A DNA stretch of 29,809 bases from Eubacteriales bacterium (GCA_028692205.1 JAQUXV010000006.1:1-29809); one strand, 5' to 3'. Positions 12,535 to 21,148 are shown, counted from the first letter of the stretch. Notes: generated by a model from the sequence alone, not told the origin. A program made the numbers and translations.

Positions 12535-14230
12535 GGAACGCTCAGCCGTTGACCGTATTCACGGGTATAGCCAGGCCGTATTGGACGGCAGCCAGATCGC
12601 CTGTCAAAAGAACATACAAGCCTGCCGGCGCTTTAAGGCGGAACTGGAGCAGAGCCAAAGCAACCCGGCGTACCCGTGGGTATTTAATGAAAAAACCGCG
12701 GCACGGCCCATCCGCTACATGGAAAAGTACCTGAAACCCACCAAAGGCCGATATAAGAAAATGGAGCTGCTGCCCTGGGAGTGTTTCGTGGAGGGCAACC
12801 TGTTTGGCTGGGTGAGCCGAGAAACCGGGCTGAGGCGATTCCGCGAAGGGCTGATTGTGATTGGGAAAAAGAACGGCAAAAGCACCCTGATGTCCGGGAA
12901 CAGCGCCTACTGCGCCAGCGTGGACGGCGAGAACGGCGCGGAAATCTACGTGCTGGCCAACAGCAAGGAACAGGGCCGGCAGGTGTTTGACACCTGCCGA
13001 GAGCAAATTATGGGATCGCCCGTACTGCGCAATGAGTTTAAGCCCCTGCGGTCGGAACTGCGGTATGAGAAAACCAACAGCACCATCCGGCGCCTGGCCA
13101 GCGACAGCACCAAGCTGGACGGCCTGAACCCGTACCTGGCGACGTTTGACGAGATTCACGAATACCGGGACTTCAAGCTGATTAACGTGATCAAACAGGG
13201 CATGGCCGAACGCCAGCAACCGCTGGCAATCTACATTACCACCAAAGGGATGGTGCTGGACGGCCCGCTGATGCAGTACATGGACCGGTTTACCGCCGCT
13301 ATGAACGGGACGCTGCCGCAGGAGGTGGCGGACACCATGTTCTGTTTTATCTGCGAGCTGGACAGCATAGAGGAGATCGACAAGCCGGAAACGTGGGTAA
13401 AGGCGAACCCCAGCATGGGGGCGCTGATTAACCTGGAACAAATGAAGCGCGACTGGGGCGTAGCAAAATTGACGCCCGCGGAACGCGCTTATTTTATTAC
13501 CAAGCGTTTCAACCTGATGGTGGATGCCAGCGACGCCGGATACCTGGACGCGGAGGTGATTAACCGCAACCGCCGGGTGATCGACCTTGGCGAGCTGGAG
13601 GGGCGCAGCTGCTACGGCGGCTATGATCTTTCCAGCCGCGAGGACTTCACGGCCGCGGCGCTGGAGTTTGAGCTGCCGGACGGCACCTACTTCTGGCTGC
13701 AACACAGCTGGGTACCGCGCCGGAAGGTGGAGCTGGCGCAGGAAAAGATTGAGTATTACCGCTGGGCTATGGAAGGATATTTAACGATCATCGAAGGGGA
13801 GTACATCGACCAGAAAGCCGTGTACGACTGGTTTGTGGCACAGTCGGCACACTACCGGATCCAGGTGATCGGGTACGACCCCTTCAATGCCCAGTGGCTG
13901 AATGCGGAACTGGCTAAAAAGTTCAAAACCGAGATAATTCGGCAAGGGCCGCTAACGTTCAACGATCCGATGAAGGACGTAAAGGAAAAGATGCTGGACG
14001 GCCGGGTGATCCACAATAACGATGAAATGCTGCGCTGGTATATGGACAACGTGCGGCTGCGCAATGATTACCGGGACAAGGAAAAAGAAAACTGGTACCC
14101 GGTAAAAAAGAACCGCTACCGCAAAATCGACGGGTTTATGGCGTGCATGAACGCGCACATCGCCGGGATGCAGGCGCCGCCGCCGATTGACCCGGGCGGC
14201 CTGCGCATCCGCATTCTATCGCTGGACTGA
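12524..14230 (+). CDS. terL: Phage terminase large subunit
   Basis: The packaging motor ATPase and nuclease. Counting from the TTG at 12524 (568 residues), Walker A GKKNGKS is at 114-120, Walker B ATFDEIHEY places D209/E210, and the coupling motif ITTKG is near 238-242. The C-terminal RNase H-like nuclease begins near GGYDLSSRED (D368). The start is uncertain. The open frame begins only at 12482 and has no ATG or GTG. TTG 12524 has no good ribosome binding site, whereas CTG at 12506 lies about 5 nt after GGGGAGGG and would add LKRSTT. The gene overlaps terS, so translational coupling is likely. Confidence 0.95.
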   Translation: MTAEERSAVDRIHGYSQAVLDGSQIACQKNIQACRRFKAELEQSQSNPAYPWVFNEKTAARPIRYMEKYLKPTKGRYKKMELLPWECFVEGNLFGWVSRETGLRRFREGLIVIGKKNGKSTLMSGNSAYCASVDGENGAEIYVLANSKEQGRQVFDTCREQIMGSPVLRNEFKPLRSELRYEKTNSTIRRLASDSTKLDGLNPYLATFDEIHEYRDFKLINVIKQGMAERQQPLAIYITTKGMVLDGPLMQYMDRFTAAMNGTLPQEVADTMFCFICELDSIEEIDKPETWVKANPSMGALINLEQMKRDWGVAKLTPAERAYFITKRFNLMVDASDAGYLDAEVINRNRRVIDLGELEGRSCYGGYDLSSREDFTAAALEFELPDGTYFWLQHSWVPRRKVELAQEKIEYYRWAMEGYLTIIEGEYIDQKAVYDWFVAQSAHYRIQVIGYDPFNAQWLNAELAKKFKTEIIRQGPLTFNDPMKDVKEKMLDGRVIHNNDEMLRWYMDNVRLRNDYRDKEKENWYPVKKNRYRKIDGFMACMNAHIAGMQAPPPIDPGGLRIRILSLD

Positions 14231-14244
14231 CGGGAGGCTGAACC

Positions 14245-15447
14245 ATGACGCTATGGGACCATCTGAAAGCGTGGCTGCCGCTGCGCAAGGAAAAACCGCG
14301 GAGCCGGGACGCTCCCGGCGATACCCGAGCCCCGACACGGACCATCGGCGACCTGGGCATGCTGCGCAATGAAAGCATCTTTTCGGCCGTCAACCGGATC
14401 GCCACTACGTTGGCCAGCATGCCCCTGCACCTGTATAAAGGCGAGGAGGTGCAGAAGGATCATCCGCTGGAACGGCTGGTGACCTTTGCGCCCAACGGGC
14501 ATATGACCAGCTACCTGTGGCTACTGACCATGATGGGCGCCGTATGCACCGAGGGCAACGCGTACAGCCTGATCGTGCCCAGCGCCGACGGCACGCAGCC
14601 AGCGCGGCTGGATGTGCTGAAACCCCAGCTGGTGCAACCGCGGCTGGAACGCGAAACCGGCGACCTGTGGTATCTGGTGAGCGACGAACTGGAGGCCGTT
14701 CAATACTGGGTGCACAGCTCCCGGATGATCGTACTGCAATTTTTAGGCGATGGCGGCACCAAGGGACTGCGCCCCATCGACGTGCTGCGCGGATCGCTGG
14801 AATACGACGTCGAGGTGAAAACCTTCAGCCTGGAACAGCTGCGCAGCGTCAACAGCGCGGTGATCCTGACGGTGCCGAGCGTGGGATTGAGCGGAGAGGA
14901 GATCGACAGGCTGACCGCCGATTTTCTGACCCGCTATCAAAAGAGCGGCAAGAACGTGATCGTGCTGGAGGGCGGGCTGACGGCCACCACCATGAACAAG
15001 GCGCCCGTAGACGCCAAGGTGCTGGATGTGGAGCGGATTACTAAAAACCGTGTGGCGACCGTTTACAGCATTCCGCCGCACATGTTGGGCGATTACAGCG
15101 ACACCGACTACGCCAGCGCCGAGCAGAGTATGCAGGAGTTTTTGCAGCTGACCATGCTGGGCTGGGTGACGCAGTTTGAGAAACAGCTGGATCGCAAGCT
15201 GCTGACCTGGAACATGGTGCGTGCCGACTACGCCTGGCGCTTCACCATGGACGCCATGATCCGCGCGGACACGGCCACCATGGCCAACAAGCACAACCTG
15301 GCGATCCGCGGCGGGTGGATGACGCCCAACGAGGTGCGGCGCTTTGAGGGCAAGCCGCCGGCGGAAGGCGGCGACGAGCTGCTGGCTGCGCGCGACCTGC
15401 TGCCGCTTCGGCTGATCGAGGCCGGGGCGACGATCACTAAAAAGTAA
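14245..15447 (+). CDS. HK97-type portal protein
   Basis: A 400-residue portal that forms the dodecameric ring for DNA entry and exit. Typical features are an N-terminal MTLWDHLKAW..., then RNESIFSAVNRIATTLASMP, the middle region with LEYDVEVKTFSLEQL, and the C-terminal SIPPHMLGDYSDTDYASAEQ and GWMTPNEVRRFEGKPP, all diagnostic of HK97-type portals. GGGAGG lies upstream of the ATG, 14 nt after the terminase stop. Confidence 0.95.
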   Translation: MTLWDHLKAWLPLRKEKPRSRDAPGDTRAPTRTIGDLGMLRNESIFSAVNRIATTLASMPLHLYKGEEVQKDHPLERLVTFAPNGHMTSYLWLLTMMGAVCTEGNAYSLIVPSADGTQPARLDVLKPQLVQPRLERETGDLWYLVSDELEAVQYWVHSSRMIVLQFLGDGGTKGLRPIDVLRGSLEYDVEVKTFSLEQLRSVNSAVILTVPSVGLSGEEIDRLTADFLTRYQKSGKNVIVLEGGLTATTMNKAPVDAKVLDVERITKNRVATVYSIPPHMLGDYSDTDYASAEQSMQEFLQLTMLGWVTQFEKQLDRKLLTWNMVRADYAWRFTMDAMIRADTATMANKHNLAIRGGWMTPNEVRRFEGKPPAEGGDELLAARDLLPLRLIEAGATITKK

Positions 15448-15468
15448 GGACGGAAAGAGGGTGAAAGC

Positions 15469-16299
15469 ATGAGTAAGATCAATCATTTCTGGCGCTGGGG
15501 CGCGGCAAAGGATGACGCCGGCAAGACGGTGCGCGAGCTGGCGCTGGAAGGGCCGATCGCCTCCGAAAGCTGGTACGGCGACGAGGTAACGCCCGCCGTG
15601 TTCCGCGCGGAGCTGGAAAGCGAGACGGGCGACATTACGGTGCGCATCAACAGTCCGGGCGGCGAGTGCATCGCGGCCGCGCAGATTTACAACATGCTGA
15701 GGGAGTACGCCAAGGCAAGCGGCAGGGTAACGGTACGCATCGACGGTATTGCCGCCAGCGCTGCCAGCGTGATCGCCATGGCGGGCGACGTGGTGGAGAT
15801 GAGCCCCGTGGGCATGATGATGATTCACGATCCAAGCTCCATTGCGTGGGGCAATGCGGCGGAGATGCAGGCCATTATCGACATGCTGAACGAGGTGAAG
15901 GAAAGCCTGATGAACGCCTACGAGCTGAAAACCAGCCTGCCCCGCAAGCAGATTGCCAGGATGATGAGCGAGGAAACCTGGCTGAACAGCGGCAAGGCGT
16001 TGGAGCTGGGCTTTATCGACAAGGTGACGGACTGGGCGAACCCGGACGGCGAGTCCGCCGCTATCGCTGGTTTCGCATTCGGCGTACAGACGGCCAACGA
16101 AGCGACCCGGAGCCGCATTGTGGCGTCGCTGGGGAACCCTACCCACAGCCTAAGCGTACCGTGTCATACGCACCCATTAAACGCATCGAACCATAACCAT
16201 AGCCTGCCTCAGGCCCCGACGGCGGACACAAATACGCCGGACGAAGCGGCGCGAAGGCTGTACGCGGCCAGGCTGACGGCGCTGCAAAACGCGCTGTAA
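15469..16299 (+). CDS. ClpP-like prohead protease
   Basis: A 276-residue serine protease that matures the prohead. The ClpP fold is evident: VRINSPGGECIAAAQIYNML, nucleophile S97 in DGIAASAASV, catalytic H120 in MMMIHDPSS and D184 in LGFIDKV. Beyond residue ~200 a C-terminal extension contains HTH (233-235) and HNH (242-244) histidine pairs and an acidic helical end, probably a capsid-targeting tail. It lies between portal and capsid, as in many HK97-like phages. Confidence 0.95.
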   Translation: MSKINHFWRWGAAKDDAGKTVRELALEGPIASESWYGDEVTPAVFRAELESETGDITVRINSPGGECIAAAQIYNMLREYAKASGRVTVRIDGIAASAASVIAMAGDVVEMSPVGMMMIHDPSSIAWGNAAEMQAIIDMLNEVKESLMNAYELKTSLPRKQIARMMSEETWLNSGKALELGFIDKVTDWANPDGESAAIAGFAFGVQTANEATRSRIVASLGNPTHSLSVPCHTHPLNASNHNHSLPQAPTADTNTPDEAARRLYAARLTALQNAL

Positions 16300-16335
16300 C
16301 GGATCCACCTTTGAAAAACGAAAGGAGCCAAACCC

Positions 16336-17583
16336 ATGACCATTAACGAAATGCGGGAGAACATCACCGATCTGCGCAACGAGCTGAACGTTGCCATCAA
16401 GGCGGGCGTCGCGCTGACGAAAAAAGAGGGCGTTACGTACGACGAGCTGGAGAAGAACAACCAACAGGTGAGCACCCTCAAGGCCAAGCTGAATACCCTG
16501 ACCACAGCGCTGGAGGACGCAGAAGCGGCCGGGAAGCCCAAGGACACCAAAGTGCCTGCTGCCGGTGGCGACAACGATCTATCCGGCAAGCTGAAAGCCA
16601 TGCTGAAAAGCTCGGAGTATGCCCGCACCTTCAGCAGGGCGGTCAAGATGGGGCTGAAGCCCAGCATGGCTTGCCCCAGCGACAGCTTTACCATGCTGTA
16701 CGACGCGCTGACCGAGATTGGCGGCACGGTGGAGGGCGAGAACGGAGGCTTTTTGGTGCCGGAGGACGCCGACCACCAGATTCACGAAGTGATCCGCTCC
16801 CTGAACCCCATGCGCGACCTGGTGACGGTGGAGCCGACCAGCACCAACAAAGGCACCCGCGTGATGGACAACGCGCCCACCAGCGGCCTGACCAAACTGG
16901 ACGGCGAGATGGAAACCCTTCCCGAGGACGACCAGCCGGCCTTCGCGCGCGTCAGCTATTCGCTGGACACCTACGGCCTGCTGCTGCCCATGAGCCGCGA
17001 ACTTTTGAGCGACGAGGTGGCCAACCTGTTTGCGTACCTGGCGCGCTGGTTCGGCAAAAAGCAGATGATGACCGAAAACCTGCTGGTGAAAACCATGCTG
17101 AACCTGCTGACGTCCCAAAACATCACGCCGGAGGACGACAAGAACGCCATCGCGCAGGTGCGGAGCCTGCTGACGCTGGCGCTGGACCCCGCGATCAGCG
17201 GTAACGCGGTGATCGTGACCAACCAGAGCGGGTTTGACTATCTGGAAAGCGTTACGGACGCCAACGGCCGCCCGATGCTGACGCAGGACCCCGTAACGGG
17301 CAACTACGTGGCCTTTAAGACCCGCCCGGTGAAAATGTTCTCCGACGCGCAGCTGCCCAACCGTGTGGTGGGTGGCACGGGCGTGTACTACCCGCTGTAC
17401 GCGGGCGACTTCAAACAGTACGGCACGCTGTTTGAGCGGCAGGGGCTGGAGTTTGCCAGCACCGACGTGGGCGCCGGCGCGTTTGAGAAAAACGGCGTCA
17501 CCGCCCGCGGCGTGACCCGGCTGGGAACCGCGCGCTTTGACGCCGCCGCAGGCGTACGCCGTGAGATCTTCGTCGCGGAGTAA
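16336..17583 (+). CDS. HK97-fold major capsid protein
   Basis: A 415-residue capsid protein. Residues 1-65 are a charged coiled coil that acts as the internal scaffold (delta domain), followed by a Pro/Gly/Asp linker and a second helical part. Residues ~130-150 (GGTVEGENGGFLVPEDADHQ) form the start of the mature HK97 fold, and the pattern continues through NPMRDLVTVEPTS, YGLLLPMSRELLSDE and the C-terminal VTRLGTARFDAA. The upstream protease would remove the N-terminal scaffold. AAAGGAG lies upstream of the ATG. Confidence 0.95.
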   Translation: MTINEMRENITDLRNELNVAIKAGVALTKKEGVTYDELEKNNQQVSTLKAKLNTLTTALEDAEAAGKPKDTKVPAAGGDNDLSGKLKAMLKSSEYARTFSRAVKMGLKPSMACPSDSFTMLYDALTEIGGTVEGENGGFLVPEDADHQIHEVIRSLNPMRDLVTVEPTSTNKGTRVMDNAPTSGLTKLDGEMETLPEDDQPAFARVSYSLDTYGLLLPMSRELLSDEVANLFAYLARWFGKKQMMTENLLVKTMLNLLTSQNITPEDDKNAIAQVRSLLTLALDPAISGNAVIVTNQSGFDYLESVTDANGRPMLTQDPVTGNYVAFKTRPVKMFSDAQLPNRVVGGTGVYYPLYAGDFKQYGTLFERQGLEFASTDVGAGAFEKNGVTARGVTRLGTARFDAAAGVRREIFVAE

Positions 17584-17599
17584 CGGGCGCTTATCGCCC

Positions 17600-17645
17600 T
17601 CCGGGGAAGGGGCGGCGGCTCCTTCCCCATCTTCCCCCCGGGAAC
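17600..17645 (+). repeat. Hairpin element copy A (diverged), after capsid gene
   Basis: GGGGAAGG (17603-17610) pairs with CCTTCCCC (17621-17628), followed by a second CTTCCCC block. The order (CTCC, GGGGAAGGG, loop, CCTTCCCC, CTTCCCC) matches copies B and C at 18413 and 20961. It starts 17 bp after the capsid stop codon, in the same sense as the gene. Confidence 0.6.
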
Positions 17646-17665
17646 CCTGTGGGTGGTGATGGACT

Positions 17666-17836
17666 TTGCCTCTTGAGGATTACGATTGCAACAACTGTAT
17701 TCACAGAGACACGTGCGAACGTGCGCAGGCAGGGACGTTCTGCATGAAATTTCAGGCGGAGCCGGACGCAAACGACCCCGCCGACAACCCTTATACGCTT
17801 TGGGCGCGCGGGGAAGATGTGGACGGCCTGCTGTAA
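17666..17836 (+). CDS. Small Cys-motif phage protein
   Basis: A 56-residue frame beginning at TTG (17666), just after an in-frame stop at 17657, with GGTGGTGA overlapping that point as a plausible ribosome binding site. The product begins MPLEDYDCNNCIHRDTCERA and has a further Cys in GTFCMKF, giving a compact CxxC...C...C cluster likely to bind zinc. It ends 33 nt before the head fibre gene. Small cysteine-cluster proteins next to capsid genes are common in Bacillota phages. The function is unknown. Confidence 0.6.
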   Translation: MPLEDYDCNNCIHRDTCERAQAGTFCMKFQAEPDANDPADNPYTLWARGEDVDGLL

Positions 17837-17869
17837 CCGGCGCCCGGCGTGGGCGGAAAGGAAAATGCT

Positions 17870-18412
17870 ATGTATTATGCCGTGAAAAACTACAAGGACC
17901 GTAACGGCAGCCGTACCGTGATCGGCGGCGAGCTGCTGATAAAAACCGGCGGCAAGGTGACCGTAGAGCCCGGTGCCACAATGGAAGGGCTGCCCAAAGC
18001 CAACTACATGCAGGAAATGGACACCGATATATCGACCATTGCAGCACTGCGTGGCGAGGTGAACCAGCTGTTGGGCATGCTGAAGGCGGCGGGCCTGATG
18101 GCCTCCGTTGCGCCGACCCTCGCCGTGACGGCGCAGCCGGCAGACCTGGAGCTGGTGGCCGGTGCCATCGATGAAAACGACGTGGTGACTGCTGCGTTTG
18201 TCGTGAGCGATGGCAGCACACCGGCGCTGCAATGGTACAGCAACAATGCCGACAGCAACGTCGGCGGCGCGGCGATCGACGGCGCAACAGCGACCAGCTA
18301 CGCGATCCCCACGGATACCGTGGCGGGGACGTACCATTACTATTGCGTGGCGACCTGGGAAGGCGTAACGCAGGCCAGCGATCCGGTGACCGTGACGGTG
18401 GCGGCGGCGTAA
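17870..18412 (+). CDS. Head fibre-like protein with C-terminal Ig-like domain
   Basis: I start the 180-residue protein at the ATG at 17870, 7 nt after AAAGGA. Residues 1-45 (YYAVKNYKDRNGSRTVIGGE, then GGKVTVEPGATMEGLP) and the helix ISTIAALRGEVNQLLGMLKA match the head fibre proteins often encoded after the capsid gene in Bacillota siphophages. Residues ~85-178 form an Ig-like domain with W122 and C159 in YHYYCVA, the typical core residues. This domain is closely similar to the C-terminus of the major tail protein at 20081. It is probably displayed on the capsid surface and may bind host mucin or cell-surface sugars. Confidence 0.8.
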   Translation: MYYAVKNYKDRNGSRTVIGGELLIKTGGKVTVEPGATMEGLPKANYMQEMDTDISTIAALRGEVNQLLGMLKAAGLMASVAPTLAVTAQPADLELVAGAIDENDVVTAAFVVSDGSTPALQWYSNNADSNVGGAAIDGATATSYAIPTDTVAGTYHYYCVATWEGVTQASDPVTVTVAAA

Positions 18413-18466
18413 CGGTCGCTCCCTTTGGGGAAGGGATTGCGATCCCCTCCCCAACCTTCCCCGAGG
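18413..18466 (+). repeat. Hairpin element copy B, after head fibre gene
   Basis: It begins on the base after the stop codon. GGGGAAGGGAT and ATCCCCTCCCC pair in 10 of 11 positions around a TGCG loop, followed by AACCTTCCCCG. The flank CGGTCGCTCCC matches, in reverse complement, the GGGAGC...GCGACCG flank of copies D and E. Confidence 0.8.
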
Positions 18467-18533
18467 ATTGAGGGGGGATTAAGTTTTCAACGGAGCTGCG
18501 CGTGAAGAACAGAACAAGGAGACCGAGAAAACC

Positions 18534-18746
18534 ATGCAGGATGAATATGTGGTGACCCGATCGTTTACCAGCGGCGGCGAAGGATACCGCCGGGGTGACC
18601 GCTACCCGGTGGACGATCCTGCCCGGCGGGCGGAGGCGACCCTGCTGCTGCGCCATGGGCTGATCGCGCCGAAAGAAGAAAGCAAGAAAGGAGGCGGCAG
18701 CCATGCCCGCGACGGTGACAACCTTCCGCCAGTACGGGGCGTTTAA
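18534..18746 (+). CDS. Small hypothetical phage protein
   Basis: A 70-residue product between the head fibre and the connector gene, with AGGAG 12 nt upstream. It reads as a short beta-rich domain (EYVVTRSFTSGGEGYRRGDR, then a LLLRHGLIAP end), like the small proteins that often precede the gp6-type connector in siphophages. It overlaps the connector gene by 44 nt in another frame. The last ~20 residues lie inside that overlap and may be only a tail. Confidence 0.65.
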   Translation: MQDEYVVTRSFTSGGEGYRRGDRYPVDDPARRAEATLLLRHGLIAPKEESKKGGGSHARDGDNLPPVRGV

Positions 18747-18987
18747 CGCCGAGGAGACGGACGCGCAGCTGGAACTGTACCTGACTGCCGCCAAGGAGGC
18801 GCTGGAGCGCGCGGGGGTACCCGAGCGGCAGCAAAGCGCCCTGTACGACCTGACCGCCTACCGGCTGGGCGTGATCTACCACGACAACCCCGGCGCCGGC
18901 GACCCGGGCGCGGAGGAAATTCCGCTGGGGCTGCGCAGCGCCGTGCAGCAGCTGAAATACGCCGCGCCGGAGGGGGTGGCGGAGTGA
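18703..18987 (+). CDS. Head-tail connector (gp6-like)
   Basis: A 94-residue all-helical protein with AAAGGAGG upstream. The pattern ETDAQLELYLTAAKEALERA, then YDLTAYRLGVIYHDN and LGLRSAVQQLKY, is that of gp6-type connectors, which attach below the portal and form the head completion ring. It overlaps the next gene by 4 nt (GTGA). Confidence 0.88.
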   Translation: MPATVTTFRQYGAFNAEETDAQLELYLTAAKEALERAGVPERQQSALYDLTAYRLGVIYHDNPGAGDPGAEEIPLGLRSAVQQLKYAAPEGVAE

Positions 18988-19331
18988 AACCCCAAAACGT
19001 GGGCGCCATGCGCGATGCCGTGACTATTATGCGCCTGAACGATACCGAGACGGTGGACAGAGCCGGGAACGCAACGCGGCTCCGGCATGCGCAGCGGACG
19101 GTGATGGCCATGATGCGGCACCAGAGCGACCGGGAATACATCGCATCGGCGGGCGAGCAGCTGAAAAGCATGGTGTACTTCACCTTCCGCACCCAGAGGG
19201 ATTTGCGAGCGGACGATGTGCTGCGCGTAAACAACGAGGATTATGAGATCGAGGAACGCCACCCGCTGGACGATTACGGACTGTTTGAACGGATCCGGGC
19301 CACGAGGGTGACGGCGGAACGGGGGGCCTGA
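18984..19331 (+). CDS. Head-tail joining protein (head closure, gp7/SPP1 gp16-like)
   Basis: A 115-residue protein starting at a GTG (18984) that overlaps the stop of the previous gene, with GGGGGTGG just upstream. The sequence (MRDAVTIMRLNDTETVDRAG, then MMRHQSDREYIASAGEQLKS, then RADDVLRVNNEDYEIEE) has the beta-barrel layout of head closure proteins that seal the connector after packaging. Confidence 0.85.
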   Translation: MKPQNVGAMRDAVTIMRLNDTETVDRAGNATRLRHAQRTVMAMMRHQSDREYIASAGEQLKSMVYFTFRTQRDLRADDVLRVNNEDYEIEERHPLDDYGLFERIRATRVTAERGA

Positions 19332-19332
19332 T

Positions 19333-19719
19333 ATGGCGCGAATGTTTTCCAGCGGGATTGACGATGTGATCGCCGCGCTGGACATTGAGCAGGAAGCCAT
19401 CGACCGCAACGGCGACGCCGCGCTGAACGCCGGGGCCGACGTGGCGGTGGCCTACATGCAGGCGGAGGCGCCGGTACGCACCGGCGGGCTGCGCGCCCAC
19501 ATCGCCAAGGATATCATCAAGGTGGACGCCCGGGGCGATAAATACATCAACATCTATCCTACCGGGTTTGACCCGCACGGGGAACGCTATGAGACGATCG
19601 GCAGCGTGCTGGAATACGGGCGGAGCGATATGCAGCCCAACCCGTGGATGTCCCGCGCGGTGAAGAAAGCCAACAGCGCCGTGCTGGACGCGATGGTGAC
19701 CGAACTGCAAAAGGAGTAA
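19333..19719 (+). CDS. HK97 gp10-like tail component
   Basis: A 128-residue protein matching the HK97 gp10 family: N-terminal helix GIDDVIAALDIEQEAIDRNG, the conserved AEAPVRTGGLRAHI motif, then ETIGSVLEYGRSDMQPNPWM and a C-terminal helix. Members of this family link head and tail. The stop is 3 nt before the next start. Confidence 0.92.
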   Translation: MARMFSSGIDDVIAALDIEQEAIDRNGDAALNAGADVAVAYMQAEAPVRTGGLRAHIAKDIIKVDARGDKYINIYPTGFDPHGERYETIGSVLEYGRSDMQPNPWMSRAVKKANSAVLDAMVTELQKE

Positions 19720-19722
19720 GAC

Positions 19723-20064
19723 ATGGTTGCAATGGAACGTGTGAAGGCGGCGCTGGATCCGCTGGGGTACGATGTGCGCAGGTGGCCGGGCAAAACAGGG
19801 GAGGATACCTACATCGCCCTGACGCTGCTAACCATCGAACCGTTGCTTTCGGCCCGAAACCGCCCCCTGCGGCTGGTGGCCGAGGTACAGGTGGACCTGT
19901 ATACCCGCGGAGCCGTGGACGCCCTGGGCGACAGCATGATGCGGGCGCTGACCGCGGCGGGGCTGCCCATCGCCCGGGTGGGAATGGAACAGCTGGAAAC
20001 GGATACCGGGTACCGACACCTGCCGATGGTTTGCCAGGCGCCGCACGATGTGACAAATACATGA
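19723..20064 (+). CDS. Tail completion/terminator protein
   Basis: A 113-residue protein with AAAGGAG upstream of the ATG (a second in-frame ATG lies 9 nt later). It resembles the tail terminator class encoded between gp10-like and major tail genes: an N-terminal helix, then ALTLLTIEPLLSARN, a VEVQVD-like beta strand (AEVQVDLYTR) and a C-terminal helix. It likely caps the tail tube. Confidence 0.75.
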   Translation: MVAMERVKAALDPLGYDVRRWPGKTGEDTYIALTLLTIEPLLSARNRPLRLVAEVQVDLYTRGAVDALGDSMMRALTAAGLPIARVGMEQLETDTGYRHLPMVCQAPHDVTNT

Positions 20065-20080
20065 AACGGAGGAGAACGCA

Positions 20081-20959
20081 ATGGCTATCTCGGAAGTGCC
20101 CTATTATCAGGGCGTAGGCGACGTGTATGTTGCCGAAATGACCAGGGAGGACACGCTGGCCAGCGCGGCGGTCTATGGAACGCCGATCCTGTTCGGCATG
20201 GGCGTGGATTACAAGATCGCGGCGCGCTACCTGGAAGGCGTTCGCAATGCCAGCAACATCAAGGTTCGCAATCGGAAAAAGCTGGACGGCTACGATGTGG
20301 AGCTTGCCGTGGACCGCGCCCGGCCGGAAGCGCTGTCGCTGATCGAAGGCCGCACCAAGGACGCAAACGGCGTGAGCAAGCTGGGCGGAAACGAACCGCC
20401 CTATGTGGCCATCATGCTGGCGTATACGCTGGACGACGGCAGCACGGAATACTGGGTGCTGTACAAGGGCAAGTTCACCGCGCCCGACCGCGAGGGGAAA
20501 ACCATCGACGGCAAGCTGGAATACATCGACGATACGGCCAAGGGCTCCTTTGACCGCAGCCTGTGCCTGGATACGCCGGGCATGTGTTGCAGTGAGGAGG
20601 ACGAGGCGATCCCGGCGTCGGTGTTCAGCGGCTGGTTCGACGCGCCCTATGTGCCGGTGAACGTGGTGACGATTCTGGTGGCGGCAAGCCCCGCCGACCT
20701 TGCGCTGACCGCCGGGGACATTGGCCCGGAGGCTGTACTGGCCGCCGCCTTCGCGGTGAGCAACGGTGGCACGCCGACGTATCAGTGGTACATCAATGTG
20801 ACCGACAGCAACGTGGGCGGAACGCCCATCGACGGCGCGACGGCGGCGGGATACGCCATTCCGGTGGGCACCGAGACGGGCACGTACTACTACTATTGCA
20901 TGGCGACGTACGAGAGCGTGACCGCTGTGAGCGAAGCGGCGACGGTCAGCGTCGCCTAA
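20081..20959 (+). CDS. Major tail tube protein with C-terminal Ig-like domain
   Basis: A 292-residue protein. Residues 1-195 form the tail tube fold of the phi13-type major tail family (GVGDVYVAEMTREDTLASAA, KVRNRKKLDGYDVELAV, GGNEPPYVAIMLAYTLDDGS, APDREGKTIDGKLEYIDDTA). Residues ~200-291 are an Ig-like domain with W236 and C273 in YYYYCMA. This domain closely matches the one on the head fibre protein (YQWYINVTDSNVGGTPIDGA against LQWYSNNADSNVGGAAIDGA). Ig domains on tail tubes project outward and can aid attachment to cells or mucus. The stop codon lies next to hairpin element copy C. Confidence 0.92.
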   Translation: MAISEVPYYQGVGDVYVAEMTREDTLASAAVYGTPILFGMGVDYKIAARYLEGVRNASNIKVRNRKKLDGYDVELAVDRARPEALSLIEGRTKDANGVSKLGGNEPPYVAIMLAYTLDDGSTEYWVLYKGKFTAPDREGKTIDGKLEYIDDTAKGSFDRSLCLDTPGMCCSEEDEAIPASVFSGWFDAPYVPVNVVTILVAASPADLALTAGDIGPEAVLAAAFAVSNGGTPTYQWYINVTDSNVGGTPIDGATAAGYAIPVGTETGTYYYYCMATYESVTAVSEAATVSVA

Positions 20960-20960
20960 A

Positions 20961-21009
20961 GGCTCCTTTTTGGGAGGGGATCGCAATCCCTTCCCAAACC
21001 TTCCCCCGG
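20961..21009 (+). repeat. Hairpin element copy C, after major tail gene
   Basis: TTTGGGAGGGGAT and ATCCCTTCCCAAA form a 13-bp stem (one G-U pair) around a CGCA loop, followed by CCTTCCCCCGG. The flank GTCGCCTAAAGGCTCC, which contains the tail gene stop codon TAA, matches the reverse complement of the GCTTTAGCGAC flank of copies D and E. Confidence 0.8.
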
Positions 21010-21065
21010 ATAGAACGGTTACCGCAGGGGAATCGAAGAATGGAATACAGCAATCTGAAAGGAGG

Positions 21066-21091
21066 GCGGCAGCAGCGATGCTGCCGCTTTT
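21066..21091 (+). terminator. Hairpin terminator upstream of tail chaperone gene
   Basis: A perfect 9-bp stem, GCGGCAGCA (21066-21074) with TGCTGCCGC (21079-21087), has a GCGA loop and is followed by TTTT. It overlaps the end of a strong ribosome binding site, AAAGGAGGG (21058-21066), and contains the ATG at 21078. It may attenuate transcription after the major tail gene, so that tail tube protein exceeds the chaperones. Confidence 0.65.
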
Positions 21092-21148
21092 GCATATGCA
21101 GAAAAACGAAACAGATTACCACTCCAACCAAAGCCGGCAGATTCCCCA

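Noticed and set aside
14743..16146. Antisense open frame (467 codons) across portal and protease genes
   Set aside because: It spans two well-identified plus-strand genes and their intergenic gap, as expected for a shadow.
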